A stretch of DNA of 45,924 bases from JAWWPY01 sp964412845 (GTDB lineage: Bacteria > Actinomycetota > Actinomycetes > Streptosporangiales > Streptosporangiaceae). The stretch covers positions 1 to 45,924 of the forward strand of contig CAYPQM010000033.1 of assembly GCA_964412845.1 (NCBI GenBank), written 5' to 3'. The translations under genes and the position numbers were made by a program. Positions 7,103-14,347 of the stretch are shown here, one piece after another (positions within the stretch are counted from its first letter, which is position 1; every line of letters starts with the position of its first letter). The notes beneath the pieces are model-generated. The model was not told where the DNA came from. It did not search any database and was given only the letters and a program-made list of their open reading frames with translations.

Positions 7103-8941
7103 TCAGCTCCCCAGCGTGATGGCTACCTGGTGCAGCAGGCGCTGGGCTGGGTCCATGGCCACCGCCAGGATGAGCCGGGCCGTCTCCCCGTCCAGTTCGA
7201 CCGTGCTGCCCGCCTCCCCGTCGCCACCGCGGAAGGCCCCCGGCTGGCAGCGGCCGGCCCAGGCGCCAGCCGCCTGAAGCTGGCGTACCAGCAGCCCGGC
7301 GTCCACTGAACTGGACGTCGGCAGGGTGGGCGGGAGGTCGCCGCTCCTGTCGTTTAGCAGCTTAACGAGAGATTCCAGCGCCTGCCCGAGCGCCGAATCG
7401 GGGGCCGGCGGCACCGCGATCGCGAGCGACTGGACCCGGGGACGCCGTTCCGGGGTGAGCCGGATCTCAGCCTGCACCACGCCGCGCTCACCGCGCAGCC
7501 ACCACCGGCAGTGCGCGGGCGAGTCGGACTCGAACGGCCGGGGATCGTCGCGGAACTCCCCGATGCGCTGGCGGAGCACCTCGATCGCGGCCCGGCGTTC
7601 CGCGATCGGCTGGTCCTGCTCGACGTTCGGCGAGAACAGGCGGTCGGCGGCGGCGTCGTCCCAGGACTGCAGGAGCCGGCTGACCGCGCGCTGCGCGTCG
7701 AGCGTCGCCGGCCATGGGCCACCGGGGGCAGGCGCGGGGCCGGCGACCGGCGGCTGGCGCCCGGCGGCGGGTGATTCGGCCTGGAGCAGCGCGCTGAGCA
7801 TCCGCTCCCCGAGCGGGTGCGCCGCCGCATAGGTGCTGTTGGCCAGCACGATCACGCCGATTCCGGTCTCCGGGTGCCAGCGCATATGGCTGCCGAAGCC
7901 GGGATAGCCGCCGCTGTGCTGGATGACCCGGCCATGCTTGGTGTCTTCCTCGACGAACAGCCCGAAGCCGTAGCCAGCCTGCCCGCCGTCCCCGACGAGC
8001 CGTGACGGCCCGCGCCGGGGCAGTCCTACCTGCCACATCTGCATCTCGCGCCGGGTCGCCCGGCGCAGCGGATGCGGACCTCCGGTGGCCTCATCGCCCG
8101 GCGGGAATGCGGCCGCGAAGCCGCCGACCCAGCGGGCGAGGTCGGTGACACAACTGAATACCCCGCCCATCGGGGCGAACGCCCCGTACGGGTCCGGCGC
8201 CAGCTCCGTCCATCCGGTGCCGCTGCGACGGTACCCCCGGGCCAGTTCCGCGACGCCGAACTCGGCGGCCTCGAACCCGGTCAGCGACAGGCCCAACGGG
8301 CCCAGCAGCCGGTCCCGGACGAACACTGGGTACCCGGTGCCCGCCGCTGCGGCGATCACCCGGCCGAGGATCGCGTAACCCATGTTGGAGTACTCGAAGC
8401 AGGTGCCCGGCGCCCAGGCGAAACTCACTCCGCTGCTGAGGAACTCGGAGAACTCCGCGGGTGGCAGGCCTTGCTGCCGGTCGCCCCACGGGTCATCGGT
8501 CGGGAACCCGGCGGTCATCGTCAGCAGGTGCCGGATGGAGACCGGCGGCGAGTCCGGGGTCGCCGGGCGCAGGCCGCGAAGCTCGGGAACGTAGCCCTCG
8601 GCCGGATCGTCGAGGGCCAGCGCGCCGTCATCGCGCAAGGCCAGCACAGCCGCCGCGGTGAAGCTCTTCGTCATGGAGGCGATCCGGAAGACCGTCCCGG
8701 CATCCGGGACCGGGCCGCCGGGCCATCGCTCGCCCAGCCCGCGGGCATGCACCAGGGAACCGCCGGCCACGATCCCGTAGGCCAGCCCCGGCTGGCCGCC
8801 GCGGAGCTGGAAGTTCTCGGCGATGGCGTCCACGGCCGCCAGGCTGTTACTGGTCAGGCTGGCCTCGGGGCTCCTAGTCTCGGGGCTCCTGGTCTCCGGG
8901 CTTATGGTCTCCGGGTCGGCCTCGGGACGTCGGTCAGGCAC
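7103..8941 (-). CDS. Beta-lactamase-fold serine hydrolase with C-terminal extension
   Basis: About 612 residues. The catalytic core has the class C beta-lactamase/DD-peptidase motifs: SMTK (Ser96-Lys99 counted from an upstream ATG at 8962), YSN (191-193) in CFEYSNMGYAILG, and HSGG before the strand IGVIVLANS. After a Pro-rich linker, about 180 C-terminal residues form an alpha/beta region of the kind seen in actinobacterial serine hydrolases. No signal peptide is visible, so it is probably cytoplasmic. Start choice: AGGAGG ends 5 nt before GTG 8941, whereas ATG 8962 has no ribosome-binding site. The N-terminus contains an in-frame 15-bp repeat giving SPETR units. The substrate (peptide or ester) is unknown. 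Confidence 0.85.
   Translation of the reverse strand: MPDRRPEADPETISPETRSPETRSPEASLTSNSLAAVDAIAENFQLRGGQPGLAYGIVAGGSLVHARGLGERWPGGPVPDAGTVFRIASMTKSFTAAAVLALRDDGALALDDPAEGYVPELRGLRPATPDSPPVSIRHLLTMTAGFPTDDPWGDRQQGLPPAEFSEFLSSGVSFAWAPGTCFEYSNMGYAILGRVIAAAAGTGYPVFVRDRLLGPLGLSLTGFEAAEFGVAELARGYRRSGTGWTELAPDPYGAFAPMGGVFSCVTDLARWVGGFAAAFPPGDEATGGPHPLRRATRREMQMWQVGLPRRGPSRLVGDGGQAGYGFGLFVEEDTKHGRVIQHSGGYPGFGSHMRWHPETGIGVIVLANSTYAAAHPLGERMLSALLQAESPAAGRQPPVAGPAPAPGGPWPATLDAQRAVSRLLQSWDDAAADRLFSPNVEQDQPIAERRAAIEVLRQRIGEFRDDPRPFESDSPAHCRWWLRGERGVVQAEIRLTPERRPRVQSLAIAVPPAPDSALGQALESLVKLLNDRSGDLPPTLPTSSSVDAGLLVRQLQAAGAWAGRCQPGAFRGGDGEAGSTVELDGETARLILAVAMDPAQRLLHQVAITLGS
8866..8910 (-). repeat. 3 x 15-bp in-frame tandem repeat (SPETR)
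   Basis: Three 15-bp units at 8866-8880, 8881-8895 and 8896-8910 (CGGGGCTCCTAGTCT-like, 2-4 differences) encode the disordered N-terminus of the serine hydrolase. The unit is a multiple of three, so copy number can change without breaking the frame. Confidence 0.8.
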
Positions 8942-9078
8942 GCGCACCTCCTGGTCGGTCATGCAGGCAGTGCCACCCTAGGCGGTGGCCGCGGACGGGT
9001 GCCTGGGGGTGGGTGACCTCAGCGGCCGGTGGCGGTACATGGCCTGCCCAGCGCCCGGGCCGGGCTATTTTTGGGTGG

Positions 9079-9453
9079 ATGGAAGAGAACCGGGCTCGAC
9101 GGGTCGCCGACGCGCTGCGCGCGCTCGGCATCAACGGGCATATGGCCAGGGTCGGCGTAGACCAGTTCGGCGTGCGCGTGACGCTGCGGGACGGGCGCGA
9201 GGCGGAGTGGGATACCGACGGCACCGCCGGGCTTGAGGCCCAGGTGATGCAGGACGGGGACCTGGTCGGTTTCGTGCCAATGATCGAAGGTTCGGAGGAC
9301 TTCGATGAGCAGCAGGTCATTGACGCTATCGCGCGGACCGACTACGACCAGCCCATCGCGACCCAGCGGACGGCCGCGCCCGAGCCGAGCGAGCCTCTTG
9401 CCCCGGAAGGCGGCTTGTTCCGGCGTTTCCTGGGCGGCTTCCGGTACCGGTAG
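9079..9453 (+). CDS. Conserved hypothetical protein, 124 aa
   Basis: A small acidic alpha/beta protein: an N-terminal helix (ARRVADALRALGING), strands VGVDQFGVRVTLRDGREAEW, and an acidic middle (GSEDFDEQQVIDAIARTDY). A flexible Pro-rich stretch precedes a basic end, GGLFRRFLGGFRYR. I do not recognise a named family. ATG 9079 is chosen; TATTTT at 9066-9071 ends 7 nt before it, suggesting a leaderless start. It is divergent from the serine hydrolase and ends 18 bp before a minisatellite. Confidence 0.65.
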   Translation: MEENRARRVADALRALGINGHMARVGVDQFGVRVTLRDGREAEWDTDGTAGLEAQVMQDGDLVGFVPMIEGSEDFDEQQVIDAIARTDYDQPIATQRTAAPEPSEPLAPEGGLFRRFLGGFRYR

Positions 9454-9470
9454 CCGGCTGGCCCGCGATC

Positions 9471-9602
9471 GGACCGGCGGTTGCGGCGGGGCTGGCGGAC
9501 CGGGCTGCGGTTGCGGCTGGGCTGGCGGACCGGGCTGGACCGGCGGTTGCGGCGGGGCTGGCGGACCGGGCTGCGGTTGCGGCTGGGCTGGCGGACCGGG
9601 CT
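9471..9602 (+). repeat. 66-bp minisatellite, two tandem copies
   Basis: Copy 1 is 9471-9536 and copy 2 is 9537-9602, essentially identical. Each copy is built of two related halves of about 33 bp (TTGCGGCGGGGCTGGCGGAC versus TTGCGGCTGGGCTGGCGGAC). It fills the gap between the hypothetical gene and the LLM oxidoreductase. All six frames stay open, which creates spurious Arg-, Gly- or Pro-rich reading frames. It appears non-coding. Confidence 0.85.
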
Positions 9603-9612
9603 GGATGAGCTG

Positions 9613-10497
9613 GTGAAGGTCCGGATCGGGATTGGCCTGGGCGGGGCCGGCGGCCCCGACGGTTTCGGTGCCGCCGTCGATCTCCTTGAGCAGATCGGCG
9701 TCGATTCCCTGTGGCTGCCGGAGATGGTGTACGGCGACCTGGTGGAGCCGTTCATCGGGATGGCCCACGCGCTATCGCGTACCTCCCGGCTGAAGGTTGG
9801 CTCCGGCCTGTCGGTGCTGCCGGGACGCCATCCTGTGCTGGTGGCCAAGCAGCTCGGGTCGCTCGCCGGGCTCGCGCCGCGCCGCGTGCTGCCGGTCTTT
9901 GGGCTGAAGCCCGCCCGGCCCAGCGAGCTTTCCCTGTTCCCGGTGCCGCCAGCGCGGCGGGCCGCCGTGTTCGATGAGTCGCTTGAGTTGCTGCGGCTGC
10001 TGCTGCGCCAGCGCAGCGTGTCGTTCCAGGGTGAATTCTTCGCGGTCGAGGGGGCAAGCGTCGGGCCGCGGCCGGCCAAGCCGCTCGACATCTGGCTAGG
10101 CGGCAGCGCTCCTGGCGCGCTGCGCCGCGTCGGGCGGCTCGGTGACGGCTGGCTGGCCAGCTTCCTCACCCCGGCGGAGGCCGCCGCGGGACGGCAGGCC
10201 ATCCAGGACGCCGCCGCGGCCGCCGGGCGGGAAGTCGAGCCCGACCACTTCGGGATCAGCCTGGCCGTAGCGACCGGCGGGATCCCGGCCGAGCTGACCG
10301 AGGCGGCCCGCCAGCGGCGGCCGGACGCCGACCCGGCCGCGCTCATCGCCACCAGCTGGCCCGATGCCGCGCGGCTCATCGAGGCGTATGTGGCCGCTGG
10401 CCTCAGCAAGTTCGTCATCCGGCCCGCCGCGACTCCCGCGTCCCTGGGCCGGTTCATTGACGATTTCGCGCGCGAAATGCTGCCGCTCCAGAACTGA
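9613..10497 (+). CDS. LLM-class F420/flavin-dependent oxidoreductase
   Basis: The protein shows the luciferase-like monooxygenase TIM barrel: VRIGIGLGG first strand, LLEQIGVDSLWLPEMV, LKVGSGLSVLPGRHP, VAKQLGSLAGLAPRRVLPVFGL, GPRPAKPLDIWLGGSAPGALRRVGRLGDGWL, and the C-terminal FVIRPAA strand. LLM proteins in actinomycetes usually use F420, sometimes FMN; the substrate is not predictable. GTG 9613 gives 294 residues and begins at the first strand. Any start further upstream would translate the minisatellite (WRTGLRLRLG repeats), which I consider spurious. Confidence 0.87.
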   Translation: MKVRIGIGLGGAGGPDGFGAAVDLLEQIGVDSLWLPEMVYGDLVEPFIGMAHALSRTSRLKVGSGLSVLPGRHPVLVAKQLGSLAGLAPRRVLPVFGLKPARPSELSLFPVPPARRAAVFDESLELLRLLLRQRSVSFQGEFFAVEGASVGPRPAKPLDIWLGGSAPGALRRVGRLGDGWLASFLTPAEAAAGRQAIQDAAAAAGREVEPDHFGISLAVATGGIPAELTEAARQRRPDADPAALIATSWPDAARLIEAYVAAGLSKFVIRPAATPASLGRFIDDFAREMLPLQN

Positions 10498-10553
10498 GCC
10501 GCGGTGTCAAGACCCAGTTCCTAGCGGTGGATGATTTTACTGCTTGTGCTGAC

Positions 10554-10562
10554 TTATCCACA
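10554..10562 (+). other. DnaA-box-like 9-mer TTATCCACA
   Basis: A perfect match to the E. coli DnaA box lies 52 bp upstream of the DUF4192 ATG. It is a single copy with no cluster or AT-rich unwinding region, so this is not an origin. It could be a DnaA regulatory site or chance; actinobacterial boxes more often read TTGTCCACA. Confidence 0.3.
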
Positions 10563-10613
10563 GAACGTAATTGCCCGCTTACTGCGCACGGCCTGTTTCG
10601 TCAGCCTGGGTTC

Positions 10614-11819
10614 ATGGACGACACCGAATCCACCGGCGGCTCAGCGCCGCCGCCCCGTTACCCCAAGGTCCGGATCAGTTCCCCGGCCGACGTGCTGGCC
10701 GTCGTGCCTCACCTGCTCGGGTTCCATCCGGCCAACAGCCTCGTCGTGATCGGCGCGGGCCGTCCAAGAGACCGCATCGAGCTGACCTTCCGTTACGACC
10801 TCCCTGACCCCCCGGATGCCGACCAGGCCACCGACATCGCGGCGCACTCGCTCGCCGTGCTCGGCCGGCGGAGTCTCAGCATCGTGATCGGGATCGGCTA
10901 CGGCCCCGGGCGGCTGGTGACCCCGGTCGCCGACGTGCTCGCGGCCGGCCTTCGCCAGGCTGGGCTGCGGCCACGCGAGCTGATGAGAGTGGAGGGCGGC
11001 CGGTACTGGTCCTACATTTGCCGCAATCCGGCGTGCTGCCCCGCCGAGGGCGTGCCGTTTGACGTCGGCGCCCATCCGGCCGCGGCCGCCATGGTGCTGG
11101 CCGGGATGGCGGCCCACCCCGACCGGGCGACCCTGGCCCGCACGCTCGCCCCGGTCAGCGGCTCCGCGGCGGACTCGATGAACCGCGCCACCCGGCGGGC
11201 CGGGCAGCGCGCCGGCGGCCTCATCGCCGAGCCGGCCGGGCCCTGGCCCGCCGACCGCACGCGCAGGCTGGTTGCGGCGGGGCGGCGCGCTGTGATCGAG
11301 GCGATCCAGACGTATCGCGGCGGCGGGCAGGTCAGCGAGGACGACACGATCGCCTGGCTGTCGGTGGTCCTCGCCCAGTTGCCGGTCCGCGACGACGCCT
11401 GGGCCCGGATGGACCCGGAACACCAGGAGGCGCATCTGCGGCTCTGGGCTGACATCGTGCGCCGCGCCTGCTCCCGCTATGTGCCCGCGCCCGCGTCCCT
11501 GCTGGCCTTCACCGCCTGGCAGGCCGGAGACGGGGCGCTGGCCAATATCGCGATAGACCGGGCCCTCGCGGCCGATCCGGCCTACTCCATGGCGCTGCTG
11601 CTGCGCGACATCATGGACGCTGGCGTGCCGCCGTCCGAGGCCCGGATGCCCATGACACCGGACCAGGTCGCGGCCAGTTACGCCCTGACCGACGCGGACT
11701 CCGCGCCAGGCAGGCCGCTGGCACCGGAATCGGGCCGTGATGCTGGGTCGGGCCGTGATGCTGGGTCGGGCCGTGATGCTGGGTCGGGCCGCAGGGCTAG
11801 GAGGCGTCCCTCCCGGTAA
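10614..11819 (+). CDS. DUF4192 domain protein
   Basis: The 401-residue protein begins with the DUF4192 signature: KVRISSPADVLAVVPHLLGF, HPANSLVVIGAG, then FRYDLPDPPD. The second half contains VLAQLPVRDDAWARMD and WADIVRRACSRYVPAPASLLAFTAWQAGDGALANIAIDRALAADPAYSMALLLRDIMDAG in separate conserved blocks, as in the family. DUF4192 has no assigned biochemical function. ATG 10614 is preferred; GTG 10527 would add 29 residues of low plausibility. The C-terminus ends in three GRDAGS repeats and overlaps the convergent racemase gene by 142 bp. Confidence 0.88.
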   Translation: MDDTESTGGSAPPPRYPKVRISSPADVLAVVPHLLGFHPANSLVVIGAGRPRDRIELTFRYDLPDPPDADQATDIAAHSLAVLGRRSLSIVIGIGYGPGRLVTPVADVLAAGLRQAGLRPRELMRVEGGRYWSYICRNPACCPAEGVPFDVGAHPAAAAMVLAGMAAHPDRATLARTLAPVSGSAADSMNRATRRAGQRAGGLIAEPAGPWPADRTRRLVAAGRRAVIEAIQTYRGGGQVSEDDTIAWLSVVLAQLPVRDDAWARMDPEHQEAHLRLWADIVRRACSRYVPAPASLLAFTAWQAGDGALANIAIDRALAADPAYSMALLLRDIMDAGVPPSEARMPMTPDQVAASYALTDADSAPGRPLAPESGRDAGSGRDAGSGRDAGSGRRARRRPSR

Positions 11820-12613
11820 CCCCAGGCGGCGGCGGGCAGGTCGCCTGGCCGACCACTGAGCAGCACCGTCACTGCTGAGCTAGCCCCGGATTGTGCTGGA
11901 TCAGCCCCGGATGAGCCAGCGCCGGATGGTGCTGAGCCAGCCCCCGGCTCCGGGCGGCGGCGCCCAGCGGCGTTGCTGCGGGCCCGGCGCAGTGCCTGCG
12001 CGGCCACCGCGCTGGCCGAACCGTGCAAGCTGACCCCGGGCAGTGCCGCCGCGATGGCGTCGGCCGCCAGTTCGTACTCCGTGCAGCCCAGCACCACGCC
12101 CCGGACATGATCGGGGGTGCGCGCGGCCGCGGCGGCCACGGCCGCGGTGGTCGCCCTGTGATCGCCCGCGTTGATCGCATCCGCGAGTCCCGGGCAGGGG
12201 ACTTCGGTGACCGCGACCGAGGCGGCGAACTGGGCGATCAGCGCGTGCTGGTAGGCGCTCCCGGTGGTCGCGACGGTCGCCCAGATCGCAATCGGCTGCC
12301 CGGCGGCGGCGGCCGGTTTGATGGCCGGCACGGTACCCACGACTGGGATGCCCGGCTCGAACCGCAACCGCAGCGCGTCAAGGGCATGCACGGACCCCGT
12401 GTTGCAGGCGAAGACAAGCACATCGGGGTCGTAGACGGCCGCGGCATCGGCGCAGGCCAGGGAGCGTCGCGCGATGTCGTCCGGAGTCCGTGAGCCCCAC
12501 GGCATCCCATCGGGATCCATGGCCAGGATCAGCTCCGCCCCGGGTGACTGCCTGCGCAGTTCGGCGGCGGCGGCCAGCAGGCCCAGCCCCGAGTTGATCA
12601 GCGCGATCCGCAT
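11678..12613 (-). CDS. Aspartate/glutamate racemase-family protein (MurI-like)
   Basis: The fold matches the Asp/Glu racemases: RIALINSGLGLLAAA first strand, catalytic Cys70 in VFACNTGS, PVVGTVPAIKPA, and the second catalytic Cys177 in GVVLGCTEYEL. If it is a glutamate racemase it supplies D-Glu for peptidoglycan. The motif GNTGS-type substrate loop supports that, but paralogues exist. ATG 12613 starts at the first strand; 12637 and 12667 are in-frame alternatives without better signals. Two oddities: an Ala/Gly/Ser/Pro insertion (RRRPEPGAGSAPSGAG...) splits the last beta-unit (VTVLLSGRPGDLPAAAWGY), and about 40 residues of DPASRP-rich tail follow the normal end at GRLLAL, overlapping the DUF4192 gene. 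Confidence 0.82.
   Translation of the reverse strand: MRIALINSGLGLLAAAAELRRQSPGAELILAMDPDGMPWGSRTPDDIARRSLACADAAAVYDPDVLVFACNTGSVHALDALRLRFEPGIPVVGTVPAIKPAAAAGQPIAIWATVATTGSAYQHALIAQFAASVAVTEVPCPGLADAINAGDHRATTAAVAAAAARTPDHVRGVVLGCTEYELAADAIAAALPGVSLHGSASAVAAQALRRARSNAAGRRRPEPGAGSAPSGAGSSGADPAQSGASSAVTVLLSGRPGDLPAAAWGYREGRLLALRPDPASRPDPASRPDPASRPDSGASGLPGAESASVRA
11732..11785. repeat. 3 x 18-bp tandem repeat coding on both strands
   Basis: GGGCCGTGATGCTGGGTC occurs three times without change (11732-11749, 11750-11767, 11768-11785), with a partial fourth copy. On the plus strand it encodes GRDAGS in the DUF4192 tail. On the minus strand it encodes DPASRP in the racemase tail. Both frames tolerate copy-number change. 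Confidence 0.9.
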
Positions 12614-12645
12614 CCGCCCACTGTAGCCAGCCGCCATCGGGTTAA

Positions 12646-12705
12646 TTTCATGATCGCAGTGGATCACAGCCCGCCGGCCGCCGGTGATCCACCGCGATCA
12701 TGAAA
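12646..12705. repeat. 22-bp-arm palindrome in divergent intergenic region
   Basis: The left arm 12646-12667 and right arm 12684-12705 are complementary at 21 of 22 positions (core CATGATCGC...GCGATCATG), with a 16-nt GC-rich centre. It lies between two divergent genes, so it is not a terminator for either. It could be a large operator, a cruciform, or a copy of a dispersed palindromic element. No second copy exists in the window. Confidence 0.8.
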
Positions 12706-12747
12706 ACGTGGGGAGGGGGGCGCGAGCAGGGGGGCGCAGAGCAGAAG

Positions 12748-12761
12748 TTACCAGACGGTAA
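12748..12761. promoter_or_regulatory. Operator-like inverted repeat upstream of tmsA
   Basis: TTACC and GGTAA flank AGAC. The size and symmetry fit a TetR- or GntR-type operator. It lies about 105 bp before the tmsA GTG. A second small palindrome (CCTCTC-T-GAGAGG, 12823-12835) lies between it and the ribosome-binding site. The regulator is unknown. Confidence 0.4.
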
Positions 12762-12866
12762 GCTCATGAGCCGTTGGCCCAGGTCTGTGCAGGACTTGCC
12801 CGGGCGGGGTATCAGCGTTCATCCTCTCTGAGAGGCGAGGGCAGCCGAAAGTGGAGGGAGGGTGGC

Positions 12867-14330
12867 GTGACCGACACAACGGCCATGCCCGCACTGGGGC
12901 AGCAGGAACACCGCGCTGCCGTGCAGGAGATCCAGCGTGCCTATGCGGCGATCCCTACGGGCAGCAAGGTCCGGCTGGCCAAGCGCACCTCTAACTTGTT
13001 CCGGTTCCGTGACCCCGCGCCCGGCGCCGGCCGCGCCGCGCGCGGCGGGCGGGCTCGCGCTGGGCAGGCTCGCGCTGGCCAGGCTCAGGCCCAGGCAGGC
13101 CAGGGACTCGATATCGCGGCGTTCAGCCGGGTGCTGCATGTCGACCCGCAGGCCCGGACCGCCGTCGTGGGGGGCATGACCACCTACGAAGACCTGGTCG
13201 ATGCGACACTGCCGCACAGCCTGATGCCGCTCGTGGTGCCCCAGCTGAAGACGATCACCCTGGGCGGGGCGGTGACCGGGCTGGGCATCGAGTCCACCTC
13301 GCTGCGCAGCGGCATGCCGCACGAATCGGTCATCGCGATGGAGATCCTCACCGGGGATGGCCGGGTGGTCACCGCGACGGCCGACAACGAGCATGCCGAC
13401 CTCTACTTCGGCTTCCCGAACTCCTACGGCACCCTCGGCTACGCGCTGTCGCTCACCATCGAGCTTGAGCCAGTCAAGCCCTTCGTGCATCTGCGCCATT
13501 TCCCGTTCAGTAGTCCAGAGGCATGCATGGATGCCGTCGCGCAGATCGCCGCGGACGGAAGCCTGCACGGTCATCGGGCGGATTTCGTGGACGGCACCGC
13601 GTTCAGCCTGGACGAGATGTACCTCACCGTGGGCGCGTTCAGCGATGTCGCGCCGTGGCACAGCGACTACACCGGCGAGCACATCTACTACCAGTCGGTG
13701 CGCGGCCCCCGGGAGGACTTCCTCACCATCCGCGACTATCTGTGGCGCTGGGACACCGACTGGTTCTGGTGCTCACGCCCGTTCGGCATGCAGAACCCGG
13801 TGCTCCGCCGGCTGTGGCCGCGCCGCTACCGGCGTTCCGACGTCTACCGCTCGCTGGTGGCCTTCGACCGCAGGCACCGGCTGTCCGACACCCTGGACGC
13901 CAACCGGGGCCGGCCACCGCGTGAGGCGGTCATCCAGGATGTGGAGATCCCAGTCGGCCGCGGCGCCGAGTTCCTCCGGTTCTTCGCCGCGCAGGTGGGG
14001 ATGAGCCCGGTCTGGCTGTGCCCGCTGCGGCTGCGCGGCGCGCAGGCCTGGCCGCTGTACCCGATGAAGCCGGCCGAGGTGTACGTGAACTTCGGCTTCT
14101 GGGGGACCGTGCCACTGCCGCCGGGCCGCGCCGACGGCTACCACAACCGCCTCATCGAGGAGCAGGTCGCGGCGCTGGGCGGGCATAAGAGCCTGTACTC
14201 GACGTCGTTCTATTCTGAAGATCAGTTCTGGGCACGCCACGACGGGGCGGCCTACGCCGCGCTCAAGCGTGAGTATGACGGTGACGGACGGCTGGCCGGG
14301 CTGTACGAGAAGTGCGTGCGCGGGCAGTGA
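12867..14330 (+). CDS. tmsA: FAD-binding oxidoreductase, TmsA/BfaA-like
   Basis: In mycobacteria and relatives TmsA/BfaA reduces the 10-methylene intermediate made by TmsB/BfaB to give 10-methyl (tuberculostearic-type) acyl chains. The protein has the VAO/PCMH FAD-binding domain: LAKRTSNLFR, VVGGMTTYEDLVDATLP, VVPQLKTITLGGAVTGLGIE, PHESVIAMEILTGDGRVVTA and FPNSYGTLGYALSLTIELEP. The C-terminal domain is Trp/Tyr-rich. GTG 12867 is chosen because a GGAGGGAGGG purine tract precedes it; 487 residues. An Ala/Gln/Arg/Gly-rich insert (ARAGQARAGQAQAQ, coded by 15-bp repeats at 13052-13097) sits between the first motif and the FAD domain and is not typical. tmsB follows after 17 bp, in agreement with the pathway. 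Confidence 0.85.
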   Translation: MTDTTAMPALGQQEHRAAVQEIQRAYAAIPTGSKVRLAKRTSNLFRFRDPAPGAGRAARGGRARAGQARAGQAQAQAGQGLDIAAFSRVLHVDPQARTAVVGGMTTYEDLVDATLPHSLMPLVVPQLKTITLGGAVTGLGIESTSLRSGMPHESVIAMEILTGDGRVVTATADNEHADLYFGFPNSYGTLGYALSLTIELEPVKPFVHLRHFPFSSPEACMDAVAQIAADGSLHGHRADFVDGTAFSLDEMYLTVGAFSDVAPWHSDYTGEHIYYQSVRGPREDFLTIRDYLWRWDTDWFWCSRPFGMQNPVLRRLWPRRYRRSDVYRSLVAFDRRHRLSDTLDANRGRPPREAVIQDVEIPVGRGAEFLRFFAAQVGMSPVWLCPLRLRGAQAWPLYPMKPAEVYVNFGFWGTVPLPPGRADGYHNRLIEEQVAALGGHKSLYSTSFYSEDQFWARHDGAAYAALKREYDGDGRLAGLYEKCVRGQ

Positions 14331-14347
14331 GCAGGAAGGATGACAGG

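Noticed and set aside
9019..9768. Proline/glutamine-rich minus-strand frame over the minisatellite
   Set aside because: The composition comes entirely from the 66-bp repeat. It overlaps two better-supported plus-strand genes.
10554..10562. Replication origin suggested by TTATCCACA
   Set aside because: One box only, with no cluster, AT-rich stretch, or dnaA/dnaN nearby.
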